A stretch of DNA of 64,000 bases from Candidatus Obscuribacterales bacterium (GCA_020634035.1 JACKCM010000003.1:434001-498000); one strand, 5' to 3'. Counted from the stretch's first letter, positions 33,496 to 43,733 are shown. Numbers and translations: made by a program. Notes: generated by a model not told the origin, from the sequence alone.

Positions 33496-34812
33496 ATGAC
33501 ATCGAAAACAGAGAATATGGATCCTACAATCACAGATGGTGCTTCCGAAGAAGAGCAGCGCATAATCATTCGCGGTGGCAAACCGCTCAACGGTCAGGTC
33601 AGATTGCACGGCGCCAAAAACGCCGTTCTCAAAATGATGGCTGCCGCTCTACTGGCTAAAGGCACCACCGTTTTGAAGAACGTTCCCAATCTCTCAGACG
33701 TACACATGATGGCGAATGTGCTCAGACATCTCGGAGCAAAAGTCACCATCAGTGGTTCCGAAGTCGAAATCGACGCCACCGATGTACACGAGTGGGAAGC
33801 GCCCTACGAGCTGGTCAGCAAGCTGAGAGCCTCCTTCGTGGTGCTCGGTCCTCTTATGGCTCGTTTTAGAGAAGCAAAAGTTTCCTTACCCGGCGGCTGT
33901 GCCATCGGCGAAAGAAAAATCGATCTGCACGAGAGAGGTTTGAAACTGCTCGGTGCCGAAGTAAGAATCGATCATGGTTATGTTATCGCCTCAGCCAAGA
34001 AGCTGACCGGTACTACCATCTATCTGGACAGACCTTCCAACGGTGCCACCGAGAACATCATGCTCGCAGCAGTCGGCGCCGAAGGCACCACCATCATCGA
34101 AAACGCTGCTCAAGATCCTGAGATCGTCAACCTGGCTGATTGCATCAATGCCATGGGCGGCAAAGTCGAAGGAGCAGGCACCTATCAAATAACCATCGAA
34201 GGCGTCCCCCTCGAAGAACTCCATGGCGGCGTCATTGATACCATTCCTGACCGGGTAGAAGGCGGTACTTTCATGTTCGCCACCATGGTCACCGGCGGTG
34301 ATGTCTTAATCGAGGGTATCGACCCTCACCATCTCTACTCTGTAATAAGCAAATGCAGTGAGATGGGTGCTGAGATTTCTATGTACGCACCAGATATGTT
34401 GCGTATCAAATCGGAGCGAGGCAAGTTGAAAGCCACCGATGTGACCACCCATCCTTATCCCGGTTTCCCGACTGATCTCCAGGCGCTGATCATGCCGGTG
34501 CTCTGCTTTACCTCAGGCACCTCAATAATCACCGAGACCATTTACGAAAACCGCTTCATGCACGCGGCAGAATTGCGGCGCATGGGAGCCGACATAACCA
34601 TCAAAGGCAACTCCGCTGTTATCAAGGGAGTGGACAAACTGATGGGTGCCGAGGTCAAATCGAGTGATTTAAGAGCGGCTGCCGCCCTGATCATCGCCGG
34701 TCTCGGAGCCGAAGGCGTCACAGAAGTTACCGAACTGAAACACTTAGACCGCGGTTATGAAAATTTAGAAGAAAAATTCCGTGGCCTGGGTGCTGATATC
34801 TGGAGACGGTAG
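33496..34812 (+). CDS. murA: UDP-N-acetylglucosamine 1-carboxyvinyltransferase
   Basis: First committed step of peptidoglycan synthesis: adds enolpyruvate from PEP to UDP-GlcNAc in the cytoplasm. Seen: GAKNAVLKMMAAALLA near the N-terminus (catalytic Lys/Asn), the active-site loop PGGCAIGERKID with Cys135 (E. coli Cys115, the fosfomycin target, is kept), and the repeated alpha/beta halves. 438 residues; the N-terminal ~24 residues are an extension. Start ATG 33496 with GGCGGAAACG before it. lysC follows after 93 bp, so the two may be co-transcribed. Confidence 0.97.
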   Translation: MTSKTENMDPTITDGASEEEQRIIIRGGKPLNGQVRLHGAKNAVLKMMAAALLAKGTTVLKNVPNLSDVHMMANVLRHLGAKVTISGSEVEIDATDVHEWEAPYELVSKLRASFVVLGPLMARFREAKVSLPGGCAIGERKIDLHERGLKLLGAEVRIDHGYVIASAKKLTGTTIYLDRPSNGATENIMLAAVGAEGTTIIENAAQDPEIVNLADCINAMGGKVEGAGTYQITIEGVPLEELHGGVIDTIPDRVEGGTFMFATMVTGGDVLIEGIDPHHLYSVISKCSEMGAEISMYAPDMLRIKSERGKLKATDVTTHPYPGFPTDLQALIMPVLCFTSGTSIITETIYENRFMHAAELRRMGADITIKGNSAVIKGVDKLMGAEVKSSDLRAAAALIIAGLGAEGVTEVTELKHLDRGYENLEEKFRGLGADIWRR

Positions 34813-34905
34813 TATAAACTTACAACAATCACCATGCTGCAGGTTGCTCTGATTGATGCCAGCCTGAAGCTCACGCCGGGGCGAAATATCGCCGGGAGAT
34901 GAGAG

Positions 34906-36273
34906 ATGATTGTTATGAAGTTTGGCGGAACCTCTGTGGCAAACGCAGACCGCCTCAAAAACGTCGCCGATATAGTCATCCAGGAAAAGGAGAAGCACGG
35001 CTCACCGGTGGTCGTGCTCTCGGCCATGTCCGGGGTCACCAATATGCTGATCGAAGGCGGACAGAAGGCTAAAGAGCGGTCCCTGGACGAAGCTCTCGCC
35101 ATCGTCAAAGAGATTCGCCAGAAGCATATCGACGCCATAAACGAACTCTTCGAATCGGAAGAGACCAAGGGCGCCCTCCTCGATCATATGAACAAGAGTC
35201 TCTCCGAGCTGGAGGTACTCTATAAAGGGGTGAGCTACCTGGGTGAGCTGACCAGACGCTCCCTTGACATGATATCCGGCACCGGTGAGCTACTCTCTTC
35301 AAAGATCCTCTCCGCCTATCTAAACGCCAATAAAGTAAAAGCAAAATGGCTCGATGCCAGAGCTTTCATCAAAACCGATGGCTCCTTCGGCAATGCCCAT
35401 CCTCTGTGGGAGATGACCAAATCCAAAACCCTTGGTGCGGTCATGACGGAGATCGCCGCCGGCAATGTGGTGGTCACCCAGGGCTTTATCGGCTCTACCA
35501 GCGAAGGGATAACCACGACGCTTGGCCGGGGTGGTTCGGACTATAGCGCCTCGATCATAGGGGTATCTTGCGAGGCAGAAGAGATCCAGATATGGACCGA
35601 TGTCGATGGCATGCTATCGGCCGATCCAAGAGTGGTAGAGGATGCCCGCATCATCCCATCGGTCTCCTTCAAAGAAGCCTCAGAACTTGCTTATTTCGGC
35701 GCCAAGGTGCTGCACCCGCTCACAATCAAACCAGCGGTAGAGCGCTCTATTCCGGTCAAGATTCTCAACTCTATGAATCCCGAGGCTAAAGGCACTCTGA
35801 TAACAGCCGAGTCGAGAAACGACGAACCTATTTGCGCCATCGCTTCGAAAAAGAAGATCACGGCATTGTTCATAAACTCTCTGGACATGCTCATGGCCCA
35901 TGGTTATCTGGCTAGAATCTTCGCTGTCTTCGACCGCTTCAAAACGCCTATCGATCTGATCACAACTTCAGAGGTCTCGGTATCTATCACCATAGACAAT
36001 ACCGAGAATCTAGAGGCGATTGTTGAAGCGCTTTCAGAACTAGCAAGTGTTTCGGTAATGCAGAACGTTGCCATTGTATCGGTGGTCGGCAAACACTTCC
36101 GCGATCAAAGCGGTATCGCCGGCAGTGTGTTCGACGCTCTCAGCGACATCAACATTTTGATGATCTCCGGCGGCGCATCCGACATCAACTTGAGCATGGT
36201 GGTCTCGAGCGAAGACGCCGACAAGGCTGTACGCAATCTGCACGCCAAATACTTCAGCAAAGTGGCTAAGTAA
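34906..36273 (+). CDS. lysC: Aspartate kinase
   Basis: First step from aspartate to lysine, threonine, methionine and diaminopimelate (needed for peptidoglycan). Seen: KFGGTSVAN at 5-13, the amino-acid kinase body with GRGGSDYSA and WTDVDGMLSADPR, and two C-terminal ACT domains (ITALFINSLDML; VSVVGKHFRDQSG) for feedback control. 455 residues, the length of the LysC-type monofunctional enzyme. Start ATG 34906 with GGGAGATGAGAG upstream. No lysine riboswitch is seen in the short leader. Convergent with the next gene, 4 bp apart. Confidence 0.96.
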   Translation: MIVMKFGGTSVANADRLKNVADIVIQEKEKHGSPVVVLSAMSGVTNMLIEGGQKAKERSLDEALAIVKEIRQKHIDAINELFESEETKGALLDHMNKSLSELEVLYKGVSYLGELTRRSLDMISGTGELLSSKILSAYLNANKVKAKWLDARAFIKTDGSFGNAHPLWEMTKSKTLGAVMTEIAAGNVVVTQGFIGSTSEGITTTLGRGGSDYSASIIGVSCEAEEIQIWTDVDGMLSADPRVVEDARIIPSVSFKEASELAYFGAKVLHPLTIKPAVERSIPVKILNSMNPEAKGTLITAESRNDEPICAIASKKKITALFINSLDMLMAHGYLARIFAVFDRFKTPIDLITTSEVSVSITIDNTENLEAIVEALSELASVSVMQNVAIVSVVGKHFRDQSGIAGSVFDALSDINILMISGGASDINLSMVVSSEDADKAVRNLHAKYFSKVAK

Positions 36274-36277
36274 ATCG

Positions 36278-37486
36278 CTAGACCCAGGACCACTGGACAT
36301 GGGAGGGCAGAAAGAGCCCTGCAATTCTGGCGTTGTTCTCCAGGCTGTCTCGATTGGGGGCAGACTTTTCGAGCAGATAAGTGGCCTGATCACGAGAGAG
36401 ATAACCGTGTTTGAATGCTGACTGAATGCGCAGAGACTTGACCAGAACATCATCATTAATAAGCCCGGCAGATAAAAGCATCTTGCCGATTTTGATATTA
36501 CTGGAAGTCCTGTCCTGTACCACCCTGGTCAGATCATCGGCAGTAATACAGCCCGCTTCCACCAGAAGCTGACCCAACAGCATATCGGGACCGGAATGCT
36601 CCCGGTCGGCGGTGGCTCGCTCCAGACTCATATTCTGTTTACAGATTTTGTTGAGAGCCCGGGCAGCCTCGAAGGGTTTTAACTTGTTCGAAGCCACCAT
36701 ATTCTGAAGAGGCACCACAAAACTGAGCACTGCCGGATCCACAAGACCCTGCTCCAGAACAATTTGCTTGAAGGATTTATTCTTGGCGATAGATAGCTCG
36801 CGACACTCTAACAAGTCCGATTCGTTGATCAGACCAGCCATCGATAGAATATCGCTGAGGCGCATGTTGTAGTTCGACGGCTGCTTGAAAGTACCGAGTT
36901 CGAACATAGCCTGCTCTAGACAGCAGTCTTTTTTGTGAGAACGCTTCAGGGCTTCTATCAAGGCATCCTTGTCGATAACTTTCTGACGTAACATCAAACA
37001 GGCGCTGATGCTGGCTTCCAGCCCCCGGGAGCTGACCGCTTTATTCAAGAGCAGAACTCTACCGGGTAGCATCCCGGTGGACTCTCCGTTGACCACAGCA
37101 AAACTCATCTGCTGATTATTAATGATCTCGGCATCGATCATCATCTGCATCAACTCGTTGGCGATACTTGAAACTGTTATCGTGGCTTTGTGCCGCCCTT
37201 TGAGTTTGCCCACAGCCTCATCGAGACTGCAGCTTTCATGGTTACATAGCCGCACCGCCCGGATGGCGAGATCAAGGGTCATGCTGCCGGCACGCACAGC
37301 TGCTGCGGCGTCCGCACAGAGATTTAGCGTGGAGCGAGCCAGCTCTCCTTTGATGGCAAGGGTGCTCTCCAGGGTCATTCCCACCCTCGAAGACTCCTTC
37401 ACCGCCTCCTGAATCTTGGATTCATCTAGAGCTTTGACGCTCCGCAAAATTACCACTAACGGGTCTTCACCCTTCGTCTCTCTCAT
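36278..37486 (-). CDS. Protein of tandem GspE N-terminal-like (MshEN) repeats
   Basis: 402 residues without catalytic motifs. Repeating units such as LGQLLVEAGCITADDLTRVV and IGKMLLSAGLINDDVLVKSL resemble the MshEN/GspE N-terminal domain of type II secretion/type IV pilus ATPases, some of which bind cyclic di-GMP. I can see at least four or five units. There is no Walker A or B, so it is not an ATPase. No secretion or pilus gene is adjacent. Likely a sensor or adaptor, but this is inference. Start GTG/ATG near 37486. Confidence 0.65.
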   Translation of the reverse strand: MRETKGEDPLVVILRSVKALDESKIQEAVKESSRVGMTLESTLAIKGELARSTLNLCADAAAAVRAGSMTLDLAIRAVRLCNHESCSLDEAVGKLKGRHKATITVSSIANELMQMMIDAEIINNQQMSFAVVNGESTGMLPGRVLLLNKAVSSRGLEASISACLMLRQKVIDKDALIEALKRSHKKDCCLEQAMFELGTFKQPSNYNMRLSDILSMAGLINESDLLECRELSIAKNKSFKQIVLEQGLVDPAVLSFVVPLQNMVASNKLKPFEAARALNKICKQNMSLERATADREHSGPDMLLGQLLVEAGCITADDLTRVVQDRTSSNIKIGKMLLSAGLINDDVLVKSLRIQSAFKHGYLSRDQATYLLEKSAPNRDSLENNARIAGLFLPSHVQWSWV

Positions 37487-37514
37487 TCAAACTCCGTGGA
37501 CTACCTGTTCACTT

Positions 37515-39083
37515 TTATAATGCCCTGGCCAGCGTTCTATATTTTATCGACTCCGCAATGTCAGAAGCGCTAATCTCAATATGCCCTTCCAGGTCAGCAA
37601 TCGTTCTTGCCAGTCTAATAATCCTGTCATAAGCCCGGGCCGATAGACCAAGCTGGCTCACAGCCCTGGCCAGGAGCTCCCTGGAAGCGGAAGAAAGTTT
37701 ACAGATCTTTTGAAGCTGTTTATGGCTGAGTCGTCCGTTGTACACAAAACCATCCTGTCGACCGCCGCAATCGAATCGGTTGCGCTCCTGTTGAATGAGA
37801 TAGGCACGCATCACCCGCAAGCGCATTTCTTCGGAGGTGGATGCTCCGGATGGAGCAGAGAGTTCGTGCTCGGCAAGCCTCGGTACCTCGACCTGCATAT
37901 CTATCCTGTCCAGTATAGGTCCCGAAAGCCTGGACCAGTAACGATCGGCCTGATAAGGCGAACAGACGCAATATTTGACCGGGTCACCCCGGTGCCCACA
38001 GGGGCAAGGATTGCAGGCGCCTACAAAAAGAAATGACGCTGGAAAAGTAAGTGTTTGCGCCGAGCGAGATATCGTAACACTGCCTGTCTCCAGGGGCTGC
38101 CGTAAATTGTCCAGGTGACTTCTAGAGAACTCTGTGAGCTCATCGAGAAAAAGAATTCCATAATGACTCAGAGATATTTCTCCCGGGCGGGGAACAAGAC
38201 CTCCACCAACCAGACCAGGAATGGAAGATGAATGGTGAGGGCTACGAAAGGGTCTTGACGTAATCAAACCAAGGGTCTTATCTAAAAGACCAGCGACGGA
38301 ATAAAGCTTGGTCAATTCCAGAGCTTCACTGTAAGACAAAGGAGGCATTATTCCCGGCAGACGCTCGGCCAACATAGACTTGCCGGAGCCTGGAGGACCA
38401 ACAAGCAGAAGATTGTGACGGCCGGCCGCAGCAATCTCCATGGACCGTTTGGCAGACAACTGTCCTTTAACTTCCTTAAAATCAAGTTCCTGAAAAGATG
38501 TCAGACCGCCCGAAGCAGCAAGCCTTTCAAAACGATACTTCTCCTGGTTGTGATATGGCTGGCCGTTCTCAAAACTGTCGAGAAGCATAAGCGCCTCTTT
38601 CAAGTGAGCCACAGGATATACCTCTAGACCTTCGACCAGGCTCGCCTCCATGGCGTTAGCTTCTGGTACGATCATGGCCCTTGCTCCTGATTGCTTGCAC
38701 TTCAGAGCAATAGGAAGCACACCGGATACCGGGCGAACCGCCCCGTTCAAACCGAGCTCGCCCACCATCCACAAATTGCTGAAATTCTCCATGGAAGCAA
38801 GTCCGCTGGAGGCAAGTATGCCAGCTGCAATCGGTAGGTCGTACAGGGGACCGGCTTTGCGAGTATCGGCAGGAGCAAGGTTTATAATCCACTTTCTAGC
38901 AGAAGGAAGAATTAATGAGCAGGATCGAATCGCTGCCCTGACCCTGTCTTGTGATTCTCGAACAGCAAGATCCGGCAGACCGACGATATTCATCTGACCG
39001 ATTCCGCCGCAGCAATCGACCTCCACATCGATACCATAGGCATCTACCCCGAGCACCCCGCCTGACAAAACCCGTGCAAACAT
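37515..39083 (-). CDS. comM: ComM/YifB family Mg-chelatase-like ATPase
   Basis: In naturally transformable bacteria ComM is a hexameric helicase that extends DNA integration (branch migration). Seen: the family N-terminal domain (GVDAYGIDVEVDCCGG; GLPDLAVRESQDRVRAAI), AAA+ Walker A GPPGSGKSMLAERLPGIMPP near 228, LFLDELTEFSRSHLDNLRQPLE (Walker B and following), and a C-terminal Mg-chelatase domain. Start ATG 39083 (MFARVLSGG) with GGGAGGG upstream; the frame to 39143 is not part of the family. 522 residues is normal. No other competence gene is in the window. Confidence 0.93.
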   Translation of the reverse strand: MFARVLSGGVLGVDAYGIDVEVDCCGGIGQMNIVGLPDLAVRESQDRVRAAIRSCSLILPSARKWIINLAPADTRKAGPLYDLPIAAGILASSGLASMENFSNLWMVGELGLNGAVRPVSGVLPIALKCKQSGARAMIVPEANAMEASLVEGLEVYPVAHLKEALMLLDSFENGQPYHNQEKYRFERLAASGGLTSFQELDFKEVKGQLSAKRSMEIAAAGRHNLLLVGPPGSGKSMLAERLPGIMPPLSYSEALELTKLYSVAGLLDKTLGLITSRPFRSPHHSSSIPGLVGGGLVPRPGEISLSHYGILFLDELTEFSRSHLDNLRQPLETGSVTISRSAQTLTFPASFLFVGACNPCPCGHRGDPVKYCVCSPYQADRYWSRLSGPILDRIDMQVEVPRLAEHELSAPSGASTSEEMRLRVMRAYLIQQERNRFDCGGRQDGFVYNGRLSHKQLQKICKLSSASRELLARAVSQLGLSARAYDRIIRLARTIADLEGHIEISASDIAESIKYRTLARAL

Positions 39084-39168
39084 AGCGCAATTCCCTCCCG
39101 CCTCTTCTTCAAAAGAAAACGACGGAGCAAACAAAAAGTTCAATCGCTATCGGCACGGCCTATGCCAA

Positions 39169-40158
39169 CTAAAGCACCTTTCCACAAGCCAGACAAAAAG
39201 AGAAGCTCGGGTTCAGTTCAGCGCCACAATCGGCACAGGCGACGTTCAAATTTTTGGACTCGGTATCGACAGAGCTCTGATAAGCGCTTTCGAAAGCTGT
39301 GGGCAGCTCGAAATTGAACTGTTCATACCCTGACGAGAATTGATAGTTCTCAAAAGGAGAGACATTAAAAGCATCGGCCATGTCGGCGCTTACTTCAGGC
39401 TGAAATTCACCGGTGGCGTCACCGAGCTTCTTCAAGACCGTGTCCACTTCTATCCTCTTTTCCTCGGACAGAGCCAAAACAGCCTCGGAAACGGGTGCAT
39501 CGGTGCTATCTACCGCCGGCTCTACTTCAAGCTGAGGAAAGGTCGGCTGCAAGTCAACTACAGATTCGACCATTGCAGGCGACTCGAACCGCTCTTCAGG
39601 TTCCGAAATCGACACTGAAACCGGCTCTAATTCGACTTGGTCTGTTGTGGACTCCGATGTTTCGTCCGAAAACAGCTTGGCCAGAACTTCTTGTTCTACG
39701 GGATTCGAAACGGCAACAGGTTCATCTCGGACAATGATACCGGATTCGAGACCAGGTTTTTCGACTTTGATTTCGAGCACGTCTTTGCGCTCGCTTTTCA
39801 GCATGCGCTCAGCCACCATGAGCTTACGCTCGAAACTATCAAGAGCGAAGCTCTCTTCAGTCAGCTTATCTTCGGCTTCAGCACCATTAATAGTATCGCC
39901 ATAGAGATCATTAGTCAGTTTCACGTTGTGATAGAAAGCGCCCAGAGTGCCCAGCACAGAGACAAGAACATAAGAAGTCAAAATAGACTCGATGCTCAAA
40001 TGATGCTGAATCATATAAGCAAGTCCAGGCAAGACAAAAAGTGTAGCCAGGGGACCGCAAGCATATATGGTGCCGAACCCGAGACCAGGGGGCAACGCAT
40101 TCAGGACCCAGACAGTCTGAATACTCTTGAACTCACTCTTGAATCCCTGGAAAGCCAC
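39169..40158 (-). CDS. Membrane protein with C-terminal zinc ribbon
   Basis: 329 residues. The N-terminal ~75 residues carry two or three hydrophobic segments (FGTIYACGPLATLFVLPGL; ILTSYVLVSVLGTLGAF). A long acidic disordered linker follows, rich in Glu/Val/Ser/Pro (about 90-285), then a short zinc ribbon CADCGAELNPSFSFCLACGK with two Cys pairs. No known family beyond the zinc ribbon. It stands alone on the minus strand. Function unknown. Confidence 0.75.
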   Translation of the reverse strand: MAFQGFKSEFKSIQTVWVLNALPPGLGFGTIYACGPLATLFVLPGLAYMIQHHLSIESILTSYVLVSVLGTLGAFYHNVKLTNDLYGDTINGAEAEDKLTEESFALDSFERKLMVAERMLKSERKDVLEIKVEKPGLESGIIVRDEPVAVSNPVEQEVLAKLFSDETSESTTDQVELEPVSVSISEPEERFESPAMVESVVDLQPTFPQLEVEPAVDSTDAPVSEAVLALSEEKRIEVDTVLKKLGDATGEFQPEVSADMADAFNVSPFENYQFSSGYEQFNFELPTAFESAYQSSVDTESKNLNVACADCGAELNPSFSFCLACGKVL

Positions 40159-40269
40159 TTGCTTAATCTCCGACAGGCAGCCTGAATAAAAGGAAGAAAA
40201 AAATGCCTTATTACTATTCTTACCAGAGGACTGTTCGCCCGGGCGCTCCCTTAATATTTCCCTTGCAAT

Positions 40270-41076
40270 TTAGGGACTGGCCGAATCAGGAGATTTGCCT
40301 TTATTCAGCTTCTGCTCAAGCCGCTTGAGCAGCTCTTTAGCCTCTTTGTGTTTGGGATCTTTTTCAAGCACGATTTTGACCTGGTCTATGCCGTCTGCTG
40401 TTCGACCGGCACTATCAAGGGCGACAGCCAGGCTCAATCGAGTCTCATGATTATTCTCGTTCAACTCGAGGGCTTTGCGCAAATGGTCTATTTCGGCTTC
40501 GATATCGCCCTTCATCAAAAAAGCATGGGCCAGATTGACATGGGTGGGAGCGTGGGTATCATCGATTAAAATAGCCGACTCAAGCGCACCGATAGCGGTG
40601 TCAACCTCTCCTCGACAGAGGGCGGCTTCTCCCAGAGTTCTAAAACCGATAACATCCGTGCTGTCCAGCTCGGTGGCAAGCCGTGCCTCTTCGTAGGCTT
40701 CTTCGCACTGACTTTTGGCTATTAGTGCCCGCGCCAGCACATAATGAGCGATGGCATTTTTAGAATCCGCTTCTATAGCCCGGCGGGAGATCTCGATAGC
40801 CTGGTCATACTTGCCCAGCTCATTCAGAATAACACCCAGGTTATTCATGGCCGTCGCATTTTTAGGGTCTTTTTTAAGAGCAGAACGGTAGCTGACCTCA
40901 GCTTTGGCGTATTCGCTCTTCATGAAGTACTGATTGCCTTCGATAATATCTTCGGTAGAAGTCTGAGGCATCTGGCAAGAGCTTATGAAAAGAGCGAGAA
41001 CCAGGCCCAAAAACAAGAAGGCCGATTTTTTGCTTTCGACCCTCCAGACATAAGGGCTTGTGGCTCTAGTACTCAA
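40270..41076 (-). CDS. TPR-repeat lipoprotein
   Basis: Signal peptide with lipobox: SAFLFLGLVLALFISSC, Cys as lipid anchor. The mature part holds about six TPRs (GNQYFMKSEYAKAEVSYRSA; NNLGVILNELGKYDQAIEIS), ending in a Lys-rich tail. I place the start at TTG 41076 with GGAG about 6 bases upstream; the open frame extends to an ATG at 41148 with no ribosome binding site. Length 269 from this start. Similar in design to PilF/NlpI-type TPR lipoproteins but not specifically assignable. Confidence 0.85.
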   Translation of the reverse strand: MSTRATSPYVWRVESKKSAFLFLGLVLALFISSCQMPQTSTEDIIEGNQYFMKSEYAKAEVSYRSALKKDPKNATAMNNLGVILNELGKYDQAIEISRRAIEADSKNAIAHYVLARALIAKSQCEEAYEEARLATELDSTDVIGFRTLGEAALCRGEVDTAIGALESAILIDDTHAPTHVNLAHAFLMKGDIEAEIDHLRKALELNENNHETRLSLAVALDSAGRTADGIDQVKIVLEKDPKHKEAKELLKRLEQKLNKGKSPDSASP

Positions 41077-41226
41077 AAATGACTCCGACTTCGACTGTGA
41101 ACTTTCACTGGTAGAAATTGAATCGCAAAAAGCGCTTCCGTTAGGCATTTTAACATGGGGGGCGGATTCGATTTCACCGTAAAAATCCGGGACTTCGAAT
41201 CTACTTACTACCTGGTTGACAGAGAC

Positions 41227-43029
41227 TCAGGCTTTATCGGCAGTGATCTTGCTTTTTTCCAGTTCATGAACCGATATATGTAACTCTTTTAACTGTTCCT
41301 CTGGTGCCGCTGATGGTGCATTGGTCATCGGACAGGTGCCGGACTGGGTTTTGGGAAACGCAATCACTTCTCGAATAGATTTGGCACCAGCCAGGAGCAT
41401 CACCAGTCGGTCCAGTCCCAGCGCAATTCCGCCATGGGGTGGAGCCCCGGAAGCCAGCGCCTCTAGAAGAAATCCGAATTTATCCCCGGCGGTCTTTTCG
41501 TCTATGCCGATGGCACTGAAGACCTTATCCTGCATCTCTTTTGAATGAATACGAATCGATCCGCCACCAATTTCCACACCGTTATAGATCACATCATAGG
41601 CTCTGGCATGGGCGGCTTCGGGTGCCGATGAGAGCTTGTCGATGTCTTCTGTCCGGGGGCTGGTGAAAGGATGATGCACAGCCTCTAGACGTTTTTCGTC
41701 TTCGTTGTATTCGAAAAGAGGGAAATCGACAATCCATGCCATTTCATGGCGATTTTTATCTATTAAATCGAAATCCTCTCCGAGCTTCAATCTCAGTCGT
41801 CCAAGAACATTGGCGACCACCTTTTTAGAGTCAGCCACCAGAAGAATCAGATCACCATCCTCTGCACCGGACAATTCCTTCATCGAAGCTAGCTCTTCGG
41901 GCTTCAAGAATTTTTCGAGGCCTGAGGTGCGAAGCTTTCCTTCCGGCTGAAACTCAACCCAGGCAAGCCCCTTGGCGCCACAGGCTTTAGCAAAATCTTG
42001 ATAGAGGTCGAATTGCTTTCTGGTCAGCTTGCCTTGCATGCCTTTCAAGCATATGGCTTTGAGCTGTCCACCACTTTCGACCGCCCCTCTGAACACTTTG
42101 AAATCACAGGCAGCAGCCACCGGCGAAAGGTCCTTGAAGGAGAGATCGAAACGTAAGTCCGGTTTATCCGACCCGTACAACTCCATGGCATCCTGATAGG
42201 GTATGCGTTGAAACGGAACTGATATTTGTACACCGGCTTCGGCAAATGCCGCTTGTAACAGGCCTTCAGTCACCGACTGTATGTCGGACTCATCTACGAA
42301 AGCCATCTCGATATCCACCTGGGTAAACTCCGGCTGCCGGTCGGCGCGCAGGTCTTCGTCCCGGAAACATCTCGCGATCTGATAGTAGCGCTCGATGCCG
42401 CTTACCATTAAGGTCTGCTTGAATAGCTGAGGCGACTGGGGTAGAGCGTACCAATCACCGACATTCAATCGGCTCGGTACGAGAAAATCTCGAGCCCCTT
42501 CCGGGGTAGCCCTGGTGAGAATGGGAGTCTCCACCTCTATGAAATTCTTAGCGACCAGATAGTTGCGAATCGCTGTGGTCACCCGATGTCGAAGGATGAG
42601 GTTATTCTGCATATCCTTGCGACGCAAATCTAAATAGCGATACTTCAAGCGCAGCGCCTCGTCCACCTGACGACCGAGATCGATTTGAAAAGGTATAGGG
42701 GCAGCCATATTCAAGATCTCTGCTTGATCAGGATAAAGCTCCAGCAAACCATTGGGTTGTTCAGGCTTTTCTGTGCCTTCGGGACGTCGGCTGAGCTTGC
42801 CCTTTACAATCAGAACACACTCGCTGCGGAGCTTTACGAAAGTATCGTGCACTTCTTTATTGCGATTGGGGTCGGAGACCAGCTGCAGTTTGCCTGAATT
42901 ATCACGCAATTCCACGAAAACCATGCCGCCGAGATCGCGCCGGGCATTAACCCACCCTGCGACACAGACTTCTTTATCGGCATGATTCGGAGTCAACTGA
43001 CCCAAGTAGGTGTCACGTTTAATGGACAC
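41227..43029 (-). CDS. aspS: Aspartyl-tRNA synthetase
   Basis: Class II synthetase charging tRNA-Asp. Seen: an N-terminal OB-fold anticodon domain (VCVAGWVNARRDLGGMVFVEL), class II motif 2 region (CFRDEDLRADRQPEFTQVDIEM), the bacterial GAD insert, and motif 3 (GGIALGLDRLVMLLAG). I place the start at GTG 43029 (VSIKRDTYLG), 7 bases after GGGGGG, which gives 600 residues, the usual bacterial length; the frame to 43140 adds 37 unrelated residues. Whether it also charges tRNA-Asn cannot be read from the sequence. Confidence 0.96.
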   Translation of the reverse strand: MSIKRDTYLGQLTPNHADKEVCVAGWVNARRDLGGMVFVELRDNSGKLQLVSDPNRNKEVHDTFVKLRSECVLIVKGKLSRRPEGTEKPEQPNGLLELYPDQAEILNMAAPIPFQIDLGRQVDEALRLKYRYLDLRRKDMQNNLILRHRVTTAIRNYLVAKNFIEVETPILTRATPEGARDFLVPSRLNVGDWYALPQSPQLFKQTLMVSGIERYYQIARCFRDEDLRADRQPEFTQVDIEMAFVDESDIQSVTEGLLQAAFAEAGVQISVPFQRIPYQDAMELYGSDKPDLRFDLSFKDLSPVAAACDFKVFRGAVESGGQLKAICLKGMQGKLTRKQFDLYQDFAKACGAKGLAWVEFQPEGKLRTSGLEKFLKPEELASMKELSGAEDGDLILLVADSKKVVANVLGRLRLKLGEDFDLIDKNRHEMAWIVDFPLFEYNEDEKRLEAVHHPFTSPRTEDIDKLSSAPEAAHARAYDVIYNGVEIGGGSIRIHSKEMQDKVFSAIGIDEKTAGDKFGFLLEALASGAPPHGGIALGLDRLVMLLAGAKSIREVIAFPKTQSGTCPMTNAPSAAPEEQLKELHISVHELEKSKITADKA

Positions 43030-43211
43030 TTTCAATCCCCCCATCAACTGGTAAAACCCGGATATTCTTGCGTTTTCTGACTTACACCGGGCGGACTGAA
43101 TATTGTAATCTAGTAGTGTGGTATTTGATAAGTAGCACAACTAATACTGAGACAATGTAAACTAGATACAGTACTAACACTCCGGTTCTTTGCGGGGAGA
43201 CGAAACTTACC

Positions 43212-43733
43212 ATGGGGATTCTGAATACACTGCCACCCTGGGCCCTTACGTTTATAGGAGTTCTGCTCCTGGTCCTTGGCTTATCTTTTGTCTACAAAGG
43301 CTGGTCCGCTGCGGTACTGGGCCGATGCTACTACTGGTCCGGATTTCTTCCGATCACCCTGATTTCGCCCTGGCTGATTCATCTGCCGCCCGGTGAGAAC
43401 TCTTTGATCAAGAAAAAAGAAGGGCTGCTCTGTCACATGATCATTGGACCGCTCTTCTTTCTGACCTCTATCTTTTGCCTTTTGTTCGGAGCAGATTTCG
43501 TAGGTCTTCCCGGTTCCGATACGATCAATCTCATTCTGGCAGCAGGGGATAGATCAAAACCCCAGGCGATTATCTACAGCCCTCCGGCCAACTACCGCTG
43601 GCCCATAGTAGCCAGAGCCGGCCAACAGATTGACAAGATTTTCCAGACCAAAATCTACGAAGATCCCTCGAAAAGCATGTTGCCCGGAGAACACGGCACT
43701 CAACAGAACGCCCAGGATCAATACGCTCACTGA
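43212..43733 (+). CDS. Small membrane protein of unknown function
   Basis: 173 residues. Three hydrophobic segments at about 10-32 (ALTFIGVLLLVLGLSFVY), 40-57 and 72-95 (HMIIGPLFFLTSIFCLLFG), then a soluble C-terminal ~75 residues. Divergent from aspS. The EF-G-like gene lies 134 bp downstream. No family recognised. Confidence 0.8.
   Translation: MGILNTLPPWALTFIGVLLLVLGLSFVYKGWSAAVLGRCYYWSGFLPITLISPWLIHLPPGENSLIKKKEGLLCHMIIGPLFFLTSIFCLLFGADFVGLPGSDTINLILAAGDRSKPQAIIYSPPANYRWPIVARAGQQIDKIFQTKIYEDPSKSMLPGEHGTQQNAQDQYAH

Noticed and set aside
34813..34905. Lysine riboswitch before lysC
   Set aside because: The 93-bp gap is too short for the ~170-nt lysine riboswitch and shows no such fold.
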